A stretch of 13,874 bases of DNA from AV133 sp035567015 (GTDB lineage Bacteria > Verrucomicrobiota > Verrucomicrobiia > Chthoniobacterales > UBA10450). Position numbers and translations under genes: made by a program. Under the pieces are notes generated by a model that saw only the letters and a program-made list of their open reading frames with translations, was not told the origin of the DNA and searched no databases. Within the stretch, counting starts at the first letter, position 1; each line of letters opens with the position of its first letter. The stretch lies in assembly GCA_035567015.1 (NCBI GenBank), contig DATMPQ010000037.1, positions 1-13,874 of the forward strand, read 5' to 3'. Positions 1 through 7,194 of this stretch are shown here, in pieces.

Positions 1-1
1 G

Positions 2-496
2 TTTCCCGGCAACGAAATTCATTTGGAGAGGCTTAAGCAGCTAGCTCGCGACTTGAATGTTGAAGATGAAATCATTTTTACAGGCGAATTGACGGATGCC
101 AGGCCAGCTTACGCAAGCATGGACATTTTCATTCTGCCCTCCGCCTATCCGGAACCGTTTGGCGGTGTCGTTATGGAGGCGATGTCGATGGGCTTGCCCG
201 TGATCGCGACCAACCTCGGTGGCTCGCTCGATCAGGTTGCGGAAGGCATAACCGGCTTTCTCGTGCCGCCCGCCGATCCGCCTGCTTTGGCCGCAAAGAT
301 CGAACGGCTGGCCAACAATCCCGACCTGCGGCGGAAAATGGGCGCCGCCGGCAGGAAGCGGATCGCCGAAAATTTCAGTCTATCGGAAATGGTAAAGAAG
401 ATCGAAACCATTTACAGCGATGTTGCTTCAACCGAAGGTTGGGGTGAAGACCTCGCCAAGCCGCGCCCGGAGCCGGCGGCTACAACTTCTTCTTAG
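2..496 (+). CDS. GT4-type glycosyltransferase, C-terminal part (start outside window)
   Basis: This is the nucleotide-sugar binding half of a GT-B fold, family 4 retaining glycosyltransferase, which would add one sugar to a lipid-linked or growing glycan at the cytoplasmic membrane face. The frame is open to the left window edge (it reads FPGNEIHLERL from base 2), so the start and the N-terminal acceptor domain lie outside; the TTG at 23 is not a real start. Visible hallmarks are the FTGEL segment, the E-x7-E signature in PEPFGGVVMEAMSMGLPVIAT, and the following GG...V..G.TGFLVPP.DP.ALA stretch typical of the GT4 C-terminal domain. The last ~25 residues (Pro/Ala/Thr/Ser-rich) look like a non-conserved tail. 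Its stop lies 2 bp before the AsnB-like gene, so the two are probably co-transcribed and translationally coupled. The sugar and linkage cannot be read from the sequence. Confidence 0.93.
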   Translation, partial: FPGNEIHLERLKQLARDLNVEDEIIFTGELTDARPAYASMDIFILPSAYPEPFGGVVMEAMSMGLPVIATNLGGSLDQVAEGITGFLVPPADPPALAAKIERLANNPDLRRKMGAAGRKRIAENFSLSEMVKKIETIYSDVASTEGWGEDLAKPRPEPAATTSS

Positions 497-498
497 AA

Positions 499-2364
499 AT
501 GTGCGGCATCGCTGGTTACGTAAGCTGGGAGACGCCTCCAAGCGCCGGCGTCTTGCGAGCGATGGAGAAAACGCTCACCCATCGCGGGCCGGACGAAGGT
601 AGTATTTGGTGCAACCAAATCTGTGGTTTCGCATTCCGTCGTTTGCGAATCATCGATCTCTCGCCCGCAGCGGCACAGCCGATGTCGAATGAGACTGATG
701 AATTGAGAGTCGTTTTCAATGGCGAAATCTACAATTTCCCAGAGCTACGAAAAGAACTGGAGACGCGAGGCCACAATTTTAAAAGTCGCAGCGACACTGA
801 AGTTTTGCTGCATGGATACGAAAGCTGGGGCGAAGGTCTGTTCGAAAAATTGCGCGGCATGTTTGCTTTCGCGATTTGGGACGAACCAAAACAGCGGTTG
901 GTATTCGGCCGGGATCGCCTGGGAAAAAAACCGTTCTTTTTTGCGGAGGATGCCGGCCGATTCGTTTTCGGCTCGGAGCTAACCGTCTTTCGTCATTTAC
1001 CGGGCTTGCCTCTCTCGGTTTCGCCGTTGGCCTTCTGTGAGTATATAGAATTTGGTTATGCCCAAAGTCCGCGAACGATACTAAAGGAAATCAGGCAGTT
1101 GCCTGCGGGTCACTTTGGAATTTTGAATCGCGAAGGTTTGTCGCTGCATTCATTTTGGGCGCTTCCGGAAATTCCGCCTGCGCGAAATGACGATGTCAAT
1201 CTTCGCGCTGGAGTGGAGAATCTGGAAGCGCCACTCCACGACGCAGTCGCGTGCCGATTGATCAGCGATGTGCCGCTGGGCTGCTTCTTGAGCGGAGGAA
1301 TTGACTCCAGTCTGGTTGCCGCGCACGCGCAAGAACTGGTTTCTTGGCGGCTTAAAACTTACACGGTTGGTTTTGAAGATTCTTCGATGAACGAAGCCTC
1401 TTACGCTGCTGAGATAGCTCGACATCTCGGAACCGATCATCACGAGATCATGATCAGCCCGCAGTCGGTGATCGATGAATTTCCTGACATTCTCTCTCGC
1501 GCTTCAGAGCCGATCGGAGACGACTCGTTTCTGCCGACATTTCTCATTTCGCGCGAAACACGGCGCGAAGTCACGGTTGCGCTCTCCGGCGACGGCGGCG
1601 ACGAATTGTTCTGCGGGTACGACAAGTACCGGCAGTTTTCGGCTGCTCAGCGGCTACGGCGTCTTTTTCCACGAACTGTGCGAACCGCGGCGCTCTCTTT
1701 GATTGGCCCGCGCGGCGGAGACGGTCTGAAAAAAGGGCTGGAGGCTCTTGCCGCGCCTGACGATGAGAGCATGGCGCGCTGGCTGTCCACGCTGTGGAAA
1801 GAATCGGAGTTGGAAGAATTGATCGATCCCCAAGTTCGCTCGCGAAGCAAGTCCGACGCATTTTCGTCCGCTTGGAACCGCCGACGGACATTTCCTCCCA
1901 TCGAACGTTTCATGATTACGGACATGGAGACTTATCTTACGGGCGATATCCTCACCAAGGTTGACCGGGCGAGCATGGCCCACGGGCTGGAAGTAAGGAA
2001 TCCGTTGCTGGACCAAAACTTTGTCGCCGCGGCATTCCAACTTGCCTGCCGCGCCCGCCCTGGAAAAATCATGTTGAAAGAGATGCTAGCTCGACGGGTG
2101 CCGCACCGTCTGTTTGAGCGTCCAAAACATGGTTTCGGCATGCCAGTCAACGATTGGTACCGGGGGCCGCTTCGCCATGTCTTGGAGAATTACACTTCCC
2201 TGTCGAGAATCCGGAATCGCGGTTTGCTAAACGCCGAGACCGTCCAGAGCTTTGTGCAATCACATCTAACTGGCAGACGCAATTTCGGTCGCAAGCTCCA
2301 CGCCATCGTTGCTTTCGAAATCTGGGCCGACCGCTTGTTTGGGGAACGTGAAACCCTAGCGTAG
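499..2364 (+). CDS. asnB: Asparagine synthase-like glutamine amidotransferase (class II GATase plus AsnB synthetase domain)
   Basis: Glutamine-hydrolysing amide transferase of the AsnB family, 621 residues. The N-terminal glutaminase domain begins MCGIAGY, so Cys2 is the predicted nucleophile once Met is removed; THRGPD, RLRIIDLS and FNGEIYN are the usual glutaminase motifs. The synthetase domain carries the PP-loop LSGGIDSS near residue 264 and the LSGDGGDELFCGY motif near residue 363, both needed for adenylation of a carboxylate. The length suits AsnB-like proteins in polysaccharide loci, where they are thought to amidate a sugar acid or aminoacyl group rather than make free asparagine; the real substrate is unknown here. 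The ATG lies 2 bp after the stop of the upstream glycosyltransferase, with no other start compatible with Cys2. Its last codons overlap, tail to tail, the stop of a methyltransferase remnant on the minus strand. Confidence 0.95.
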   Translation: MCGIAGYVSWETPPSAGVLRAMEKTLTHRGPDEGSIWCNQICGFAFRRLRIIDLSPAAAQPMSNETDELRVVFNGEIYNFPELRKELETRGHNFKSRSDTEVLLHGYESWGEGLFEKLRGMFAFAIWDEPKQRLVFGRDRLGKKPFFFAEDAGRFVFGSELTVFRHLPGLPLSVSPLAFCEYIEFGYAQSPRTILKEIRQLPAGHFGILNREGLSLHSFWALPEIPPARNDDVNLRAGVENLEAPLHDAVACRLISDVPLGCFLSGGIDSSLVAAHAQELVSWRLKTYTVGFEDSSMNEASYAAEIARHLGTDHHEIMISPQSVIDEFPDILSRASEPIGDDSFLPTFLISRETRREVTVALSGDGGDELFCGYDKYRQFSAAQRLRRLFPRTVRTAALSLIGPRGGDGLKKGLEALAAPDDESMARWLSTLWKESELEELIDPQVRSRSKSDAFSSAWNRRRTFPPIERFMITDMETYLTGDILTKVDRASMAHGLEVRNPLLDQNFVAAAFQLACRARPGKIMLKEMLARRVPHRLFERPKHGFGMPVNDWYRGPLRHVLENYTSLSRIRNRGLLNAETVQSFVQSHLTGRRNFGRKLHAIVAFEIWADRLFGERETLA

Positions 2365-2515
2365 CCGTCGGGCTGTAATCGAGATCCCTCCGTGCGGATG
2401 TCGCGGTTCCACATGGAAGTCCGCTGCTTCAAGCCATGCTTTGACACCGGAAAATGTCTGCGGAATGATCATGCGCCGGCGAATACATGTCCAGGGTGTC
2501 TAATTTCACCCACTG
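2356..2515 (-). pseudogene. Remnant: C-terminal tail of a class I SAM-dependent methyltransferase
   Basis: Reading the minus strand gives LDTLDMYSPAHDH, then after one extra base (2464) PQTFSGVKAWLEAADF, then HGGISITARR before a TAG stop at 2358-2356. This matches the end of many class I SAM methyltransferases (D-Y-S-P-x-Y/H-D-H..HT..E/G-V..W..-A-G-F followed by a final beta strand ending ARR). Only about 53 codons remain, the SAM-binding half is gone and the frame is broken, so it cannot be functional. The upstream side is fused directly to the beginning of a glycosyltransferase gene. The stop lies inside the last nine bases of the plus-strand amidotransferase gene. Recognition rests on pattern memory of the family, not an alignment. 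Confidence 0.6.
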
Positions 2516-2635
2516 GAAAGCCAGCGGCTCAAAACGCGCGCGGTTGAGTTTTTCGCAAAGCCGTACAAGGCAGCGGCTGGCACCGTACGTGTCGGCACTG
2601 TTATTGACGTACAAAATCCGCAGAGGACGGGCCAT
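2516..2635 (-). pseudogene. Remnant: N-terminus of a GT4-type glycosyltransferase fused to the methyltransferase tail
   Basis: From the ATG at 2635 the minus strand encodes MARPLRILYVNNSADTYGAS, followed by about 20 more residues ending FEPLAF. That is the usual first strand, Gly/Ala-rich loop and first helix of a GT4 glycosyltransferase (xILYVNxSxxxYGASR.L..L...L....FEP). The frame then runs without a stop into methyltransferase-type sequence and closes at 2429, giving a chimeric ORF of about 68 codons that lacks every catalytic element. The start sits 20 bp after the stop of the upstream GT2 gene, the spacing expected of the original operon, so the operon order was probably wzy, glf, GT2, GT4 before deletion. 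I consider it dead; a short chimeric peptide could still be made. Confidence 0.65.
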
Positions 2636-2655
2636 GGATGATTCGCTGGCGCGAT

Positions 2656-3492
2656 TCATAAACGATTGCGCCAAATGCCAGTGGGCCTCGCCACGTGAAA
2701 GGTCTGACGCTCTTTATCGTGTTCCAGCGTATAGACCGAATAGTCAAATGGTCGGGGGGAATAATGTCCCGCTGCCATCCGTCTCAGACGATGTCGCAAA
2801 ATCCAAACTGGTTTGAGCGATTGCACCCATAGAGGGGCCGACTGGACGAGCTGCCTCTGCTCTAGAACTGCATTCGGCTTCAAATTCATGTTCTCGCCTG
2901 TATCGGCGAACGCGGCGGTGAAGCAGCCCAGAGGAGCCATGCGAATTCCACGTTTTAGCAATTCAAGCACCCAGGCGGCGTCTCCAACGTCGCGCCAATG
3001 ATCGTCAAAGTAGAGCCTGTGCGCATCGATGAGGCGGCGCCGGAAGAAAGTTGCGGCAGTGAAAACCGGATTTGTGCAAACCCACGTGTGATATAGCCAG
3101 GGCTGCAAAACTTCACGGCTGCAAATGTATTGGCCGGTTCTATCAACGATCACAACGTTGCCGAATGCAACGTCTACGTCAGGGCGCTCTGCGAAGAAAT
3201 CAGTAACCACACGGAGTATTCCCGGCAGATATTGCTCGTCGCAGTTCAAATAACAGAGGATATCGCCAGCAGCGCGCCGGAGGCCGCGGTTCACGGCATC
3301 GTACATGCCATTGTCTTTCTCAACATAGAGCTTCAGCCGCGGTTGTTGCGCCGCCCAAGCTTCCAGTTCTGAGCCTGTGCCGGCGTCTTGAACGATATGT
3401 TCAACGTCCACTCCTTCTTGGTCGCCCACCGAAGCTGCCGCCAGACGAAGCCAGTCGAGCTGCCGGTAACTGGGCGTAACTACGCTAATCAT
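2656..3492 (-). CDS. GT2 family glycosyltransferase
   Basis: Inverting, GT-A fold glycosyltransferase of family 2, 278 residues, cytoplasmic or membrane-peripheral. It opens with ISVVTPSYRQ (first beta strand), has IVQDAGTGSE near residues 33-42, KDNGMYDAVNRG at 59-70 and LNCDEQYLPG at 82-91. The DNGMYDA plus LN-D-D-Y-PG layout is characteristic of GT2 enzymes of O-antigen and exopolysaccharide clusters. Where relatives usually have LNSDDxYxPG, this protein has Cys-Asp-Glu, an uncommon version of the metal-binding acidic motif. The start is the ATG at 3492-3490, overlapping the end of the collapsed UGM gene by 8 bp, so it is likely translationally coupled to it. The GT4 remnant follows 20 bp downstream. 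Donor and acceptor cannot be deduced. Confidence 0.92.
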   Translation of the reverse strand: MISVVTPSYRQLDWLRLAAASVGDQEGVDVEHIVQDAGTGSELEAWAAQQPRLKLYVEKDNGMYDAVNRGLRRAAGDILCYLNCDEQYLPGILRVVTDFFAERPDVDVAFGNVVIVDRTGQYICSREVLQPWLYHTWVCTNPVFTAATFFRRRLIDAHRLYFDDHWRDVGDAAWVLELLKRGIRMAPLGCFTAAFADTGENMNLKPNAVLEQRQLVQSAPLWVQSLKPVWILRHRLRRMAAGHYSPRPFDYSVYTLEHDKERQTFHVARPTGIWRNRL

Positions 3493-3769
3493 CGCCTTCG
3501 GTTTTTGGCGCAGCGATGTTGTTTCTGCACTCCTTCAAACCGGACAGCGCCATCTCGACTATCTGATCGATATCGTAGTATCGATGGGTGGCGAGCCGGC
3601 CAACAAAGCTAACGTTCTTTTCCTGCGTGGCCCGAGCCGCGTAATTTTGATAAAGCGCTCTCGCATCGAGCGCTGCGATCGGGATAGTACGGTTCCGACG
3701 GGGCCATGCAAAGCCCGCGCCTGGGATTAGAAAATCGAAATGGTCCGACATCGGGTCGGCTATATTCAA
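3485..3769 (-). pseudogene. glf: Collapsed UDP-galactopyranose mutase gene (internal in-frame deletion)
   Basis: This 94-codon frame joins the two ends of a UDP-galactopyranose mutase. Residues 11-21 (FDFLIPGAGFA) match residues 4-14 of the intact copy at 11663-12772. The next part, from WPRRNRT through IPIAALDARALYQNY to VGRLATHRYYDIDQIVEMAL, matches residues ~306-358 of that copy. About 290 residues are missing, including most of the FAD- and substrate-binding core, and the dinucleotide motif ends at the junction, so no mutase activity is expected. The deletion keeps the frame open, which preserves the overlap with the GT2 gene downstream. The start may be the ATG at 3769 or the one at 3751 (MSDHFDFL). 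The last ~18 residues differ from the intact copy, so this derives from a divergent glf allele rather than a recent copy. Confidence 0.85.
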
Positions 3770-3823
3770 TCACCCGCGGAGAGCGTCAAGTGGCCAGCTT
3801 GCAGCGCGAATAATTCGGTTCCG

Positions 3824-5362
3824 TCACGCGGGTGCCAGTTCTTCGCGAACATCCTCCTGCAACCTGGCCGCAACAGGCCGGCCGCGGCCGGAGCTCGATT
3901 CAATCATGTGTTGCAGCCGAAGGAACACTGCCACGAGAGCAAATTCTTGCGGCAAGAACATGCCGACGTGCAGCGCGCCAAACCAGTAAGAAACTATCCA
4001 TACTACGAGATAGAGGGCGAGAAAGCGTAATGCCATCCCACCGACATCCGTCCTTTCGAACGGTACTCGGAATGTCCGCCCGAGAATGCGAAGGTTCCAA
4101 ATGACGAAGCAAATGGTACCGACGATTCCGAAAGTATCCACGGCGGCGAACAGCCCATTATGTATGTTTTGCACCTCGACGACCGCGCGGTAATCAAGCC
4201 CCTTGGGATTTAATGCATTTGGCTTTGCCCATTCCCTGCTAAAACCAAATCCGCGCCCCAGCCAGGGATGCGCTGGAAAATAATCGTGCGCCCAAAGAGT
4301 CCAGACTCGCATCCGGAAATCATTGGACTGCTCGGCGTCCTTGGCCATGTCGGCGTCCCATTTTCCTGGCAAGAACGCCAGGCCGCGTTGCATCTGCTTG
4401 GGGAGATGGAAGACATCTGAATTTATAAACGATAGCGCAAAGAGAACGAACGCGAAAAAAGGGAGAAACAGGACAACAGCGTACTTAAAGTCCCGGATGC
4501 CGGCTGCGAAAAATCCGATCACCGTGTTTAACACCATCGATCGGTACCCTGAAAAGAGGATGGCTACAAATCCGGCAATGAGACCAATCCAACGAAGAAG
4601 GTTCCTGGGGTTGAAGATTTGCCGCAAGGATACCGACGCCAAAACCAGGAGAATTAGTATTAATCCGAAATTGGCGAACGGAATGACGCGGCCTGTCAGA
4701 GACTCTCCAGCAAGGGCCTCTTCAACACCAGCCACTGATACAGCGGAATAAAACGGGTATATTTTGAAGATTAAGTTGGGGGAGATCGTGGTGATGACAG
4801 CGATTAGCAGATCGAACATCGTCACCGCCACGACCACGTAAGGCAGTTTGGCCCAAACTCTCGATTGCATCGGAATACTTTGGATGACGAAGTACGCCAC
4901 CAAACCTACATACACACTCACATAATTATGCCCGCCCCAGACGGTCGACCCCAGGAACTTCATTCCGAAACGGTCGTGGAATGCGTGAACTGTGATGATT
5001 GCCATGAACCCCGTGATCAGAAGTAGATCGAACCGGTTGCCCACCTTGACGCGCGTCCGCCTCAAGACGATGTCTTCGACAAAGAATTTGGCGATGCCAA
5101 CTGCCATCAAGATTTCAAAAGGAGTAATCTGACCGCCAAGAATGGGAATTGCCCCGGTAAGAAACGAAGATGCAATGGTCAGGACCCAAAAGAAACGCCC
5201 CGAGAAGAAAACGATAAAAACGCCGCCGAAGGCAGCCGCACTGAAGGCGAGCTGCCAGTAGTCGCCTGAGCCGATGTTCCAGCCGAGGAAAATTGCCACG
5301 ACTAAGCCGGTGGCGCACAGTAAAAGCGCTTTGAATCGCTGGGTAACGGCGGGATCGTCCAC
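3824..5362 (-). CDS. Wzy-like O-antigen polymerase / O-antigen ligase family membrane protein
   Basis: Polytopic inner-membrane protein of 512 residues with roughly 11-12 hydrophobic segments, e.g. near residues 14-28, 42-55, 60-76, 112-126, 150-162, 174-192, 230-246, 258-272, 276-288, 293-312, 410-424 and 448-466. A large loop around residues 313-405 carries HPWLGRGFGFSREW (365-378) and QNIHNGLFAAVDTFGIVG (398-415), the HP-x2-G-x-G ... HN-x2-L signature of the Wzy_C/RfaL family. These enzymes polymerise or transfer undecaprenyl-linked oligosaccharides on the periplasmic side; which of the two applies cannot be told from sequence. The start appears to be a GTG at 5362-5360 (MDDPAVTQ). The collapsed glf starts 54 bp after its stop, so it heads the minus-strand operon. 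No clear promoter was recognised in the 600 bp upstream. Confidence 0.9.
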   Translation of the reverse strand: MDDPAVTQRFKALLLCATGLVVAIFLGWNIGSGDYWQLAFSAAAFGGVFIVFFSGRFFWVLTIASSFLTGAIPILGGQITPFEILMAVGIAKFFVEDIVLRRTRVKVGNRFDLLLITGFMAIITVHAFHDRFGMKFLGSTVWGGHNYVSVYVGLVAYFVIQSIPMQSRVWAKLPYVVVAVTMFDLLIAVITTISPNLIFKIYPFYSAVSVAGVEEALAGESLTGRVIPFANFGLILILLVLASVSLRQIFNPRNLLRWIGLIAGFVAILFSGYRSMVLNTVIGFFAAGIRDFKYAVVLFLPFFAFVLFALSFINSDVFHLPKQMQRGLAFLPGKWDADMAKDAEQSNDFRMRVWTLWAHDYFPAHPWLGRGFGFSREWAKPNALNPKGLDYRAVVEVQNIHNGLFAAVDTFGIVGTICFVIWNLRILGRTFRVPFERTDVGGMALRFLALYLVVWIVSYWFGALHVGMFLPQEFALVAVFLRLQHMIESSSGRGRPVAARLQEDVREELAPA

Positions 5363-5575
5363 AGATTAATGCGGCTTAGTGATGGGTACGGACCAGACTG
5401 GAGTCTTTTCCTGGAAGAAATCTTTCCATCGTTCGTGTCTGTATTCTCGATCCATTGATTAGGACATCGGGTCGCATCTTGTCTGCAATTTAGTTGGGTC
5501 AGGGCACGGCGTTGGTCTTGGAAAATTCTAGCACAGGCCGATTTCAAAATCTAGGGGTCTCAAAATCAATCTGAA

Positions 5576-5793
5576 TTGCTTTGCGCAGACGCAGCCGACC
5601 CTGTGGAGGTGGCACGCACGATGGCCGGAATACATGGTGCCTTTCATTTGACAGGCACTCATCGGTGCCATTCTCAATCGAGAAGCCCTTGCAAAATCAG
5701 CGATCTCGGGAAATCGCGACGCTCGTTGTGCTGGATGCGGCTCGGCAAGCTGGAGTGACACGAGTTATGTACAGCAATTCATGTGCTGTTTAG
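5576..5793 (+). pseudogene. Remnant of an NAD-dependent sugar epimerase/dehydratase (extended SDR family)
   Basis: Two adjacent frames together read like the middle of an extended short-chain dehydrogenase such as a UDP-glucose epimerase. The first frame, from about 5582, gives ADPVEVARTMAGIHGAFHLTG, the usual D..v..am.G.d.VfHL strand. The second picks up at about 5655 with SSVPFSIEKPLQNQ, then EIATLVVLDAARQAGVTRVM and YSNS, matching the S-V-x-x-S-I-E-x-P-L ... N-x-x-G-T-L-x-V-L-x-A-A-R-x-A-G-V-x-R-V-x-Y-x-S-S pattern. A frameshift near 5650-5655 and a stop (TAG, 5791-5793) straight after the strand kill it. The N-terminal Gly-rich NAD site and the Tyr-x3-Lys catalytic pair are absent. It probably made a nucleotide sugar for an older version of this cluster. 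Confidence 0.75.
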
Positions 5794-5976
5794 CGGAATC
5801 GTCTTGCGCTGTGGCGTGATGCGGTTGTGTCCAACGATATTCGGCGAGGCAGACCAAGGCCACGTAATCGCTTGCGAAACGAGTTAGAAGCGCGGACCAA
5901 CTTGACTCCGGTGGGCGTAATTTGAATTGGTGTGATACTCTACTCGTAAATGCTGGCCGAATTGAAACCCGCTGTT

Positions 5977-5984
5977 GAGGAGGT
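5977..5984 (+). promoter_or_regulatory. Strong Shine-Dalgarno site of the GT61 gene
   Basis: GAGGAGGT lies 6 bases before the ATG at 5991, a near-perfect anti-16S match at good spacing. It fixes the start of the GT61 gene and is stronger than the sites before the other genes in the window, several of which show none. Confidence 0.8.
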
Positions 5985-5990
5985 AACGAG

Positions 5991-7181
5991 ATGTTGCGAG
6001 AGCGACGTTTAAAAATTCTCGTCCAGCTGAATGCTGTCCCGTTTCTGCTTTTGGGTTATCGGAGAATAAAAAAATCCGGCATTTGGCTTTTTGACACATT
6101 CAAGGAATTGCTACGGCTTATGATTCCATCCTGTATTCGATTTGGATTGCCAAAAGATTGTTTTGAAGTTTTGCCAGAGATTCGGTCTCGTCAAAGAGAA
6201 GGCCGTATCATTCTTGAAAATCAAGGTTCTCCCGCAGTTCAAAAGGATTCCGTTATGGAACTGTGCCAGTTAGAACAACACCGGTCTCAGCCATGGCCGA
6301 TATTTTGGGGTCAATTTAGAAACGCACGTCTCGCCGGACCAAGTCTCGCGTTAATTGATAACGAAAAGAACGTTTGCCTCGAATCTACCTACGGCAACAA
6401 ATATTTTAGAAGGGACCCTGCGTACAACTATTTTGTCCGGAATGCACCAACTCGTTTAGGGGGAAACTGGACATCTATTATTTCATGGTGGGTGCCTGTT
6501 AGTGGCGAGATAAATTTCGCTCATTGGTTTCTAGATGCGCTGCCGCGACTGGCGCTGCTCAAGGAATTTCCATCAGGCACAAGGATTCTCGTTCCCGGAG
6601 AACTCATGCCCTTTCAAATCCAAACATTGGAATGGCTGGGAGTGTTGGAGCGATGTCGAAAAACGGATGAACGGCATCTCCTAATCGAGAATTATTGGTT
6701 CAGTTCACCGCCGAGCATAATCGTTTCTTACAGCCCTCATGCGGTGAACTTCCTCCGTAATGCATTTTTGCCTTTTGCTGAAAAAAATAGTGAAACACCA
6801 AAACATTTCTTTCTCAGGCGTAGCGGTCCTTTGCGAAACATCGCCAATGAAGAAGAAGTCTTGGAGTTTTTTGAGCGACGCGGCTGGGCGATTATCGATA
6901 CCGCACAACTAACAATGGCCGAGCAAATTCAGTATTTCGCTCAAGCTGAAGCCATTTGCGGAATCCATGGAGCGGGTTTTACGAATTGTGTTTGGTGCAA
7001 GCCTGGGTGTCGGGTGCTTGAACTATTTGCGGATAATTATTTGAGCGGCTGTTACGAATGGATTTGTGACGTCGTGCAGGCGAAATATCGCTACAGAATT
7101 TTTCCGTCCGACGCTCTATTAAATGCTAGAATCAATTTGGAGCTGCTCGAATCAGACTTGAAGTGTTGGAACCTAATTTGA
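5991..7181 (+). CDS. Family 61 glycosyltransferase (DUF563)
   Basis: 396-residue protein of the GT61/DUF563 family, whose bacterial members sit in capsule and LPS clusters. Family marks are INFAHWFLDALPRLALL at residues 175-190 (the His-Trp plus LPRL motif), FFLRRS with NEEEVLEFFERRGW at 273-299, and GIHGAGFTN at 324-332 followed by WCKPGCRVLELF at 335-346, the HGA-x-x-T-N ... P-G-x-x-V-x-E core. The N-terminal ~100 residues are not conserved to my knowledge. Codon and base use differ from the neighbours: bases 6421-6480 have 26 G/C of 60 and 6781-6840 have 23 of 60, against 35 of 60 at 1261-1320 in the amidotransferase gene. With gene scars on both sides and no co-directional partner, this looks like a horizontally gained single-gene insertion. 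The transferred sugar is unknown. Confidence 0.9.
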   Translation: MLRERRLKILVQLNAVPFLLLGYRRIKKSGIWLFDTFKELLRLMIPSCIRFGLPKDCFEVLPEIRSRQREGRIILENQGSPAVQKDSVMELCQLEQHRSQPWPIFWGQFRNARLAGPSLALIDNEKNVCLESTYGNKYFRRDPAYNYFVRNAPTRLGGNWTSIISWWVPVSGEINFAHWFLDALPRLALLKEFPSGTRILVPGELMPFQIQTLEWLGVLERCRKTDERHLLIENYWFSSPPSIIVSYSPHAVNFLRNAFLPFAEKNSETPKHFFLRRSGPLRNIANEEEVLEFFERRGWAIIDTAQLTMAEQIQYFAQAEAICGIHGAGFTNCVWCKPGCRVLELFADNYLSGCYEWICDVVQAKYRYRIFPSDALLNARINLELLESDLKCWNLI

Positions 7182-7194
7182 ATTTGTTCCCCAT

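Larger units (their letters stand above)
5363..5990. other. 628-bp stretch without an intact gene, between two divergent genes
   Basis: This divergent region separates the minus-strand polymerase from the plus-strand GT61 gene. It holds the frameshifted epimerase remnant at 5576-5793 and the GT61 ribosome binding site at 5977-5984. The rest shows no reading frame that I recognise. Short frames after the remnant (for example one reading GIVLRCGVM from about 5797) might be a further decayed piece of the epimerase, but this is weak. Promoters for both flanking genes should lie here, but I could not pick convincing -35/-10 pairs. Confidence 0.6.

Noticed and set aside
1571..2040. Several 90-130-codon minus-strand frames opposite the amidotransferase gene.
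   Set aside because: They are Arg/Ser/Pro-rich shadows of conserved asnB codons, without motifs or ribosome binding sites.
3770..3823. 54-bp gap between the polymerase stop and the collapsed glf, checked for a promoter or hairpin.
   Set aside because: No convincing -35/-10 pair or strong stem was seen; it is compatible with ordinary operon spacing.
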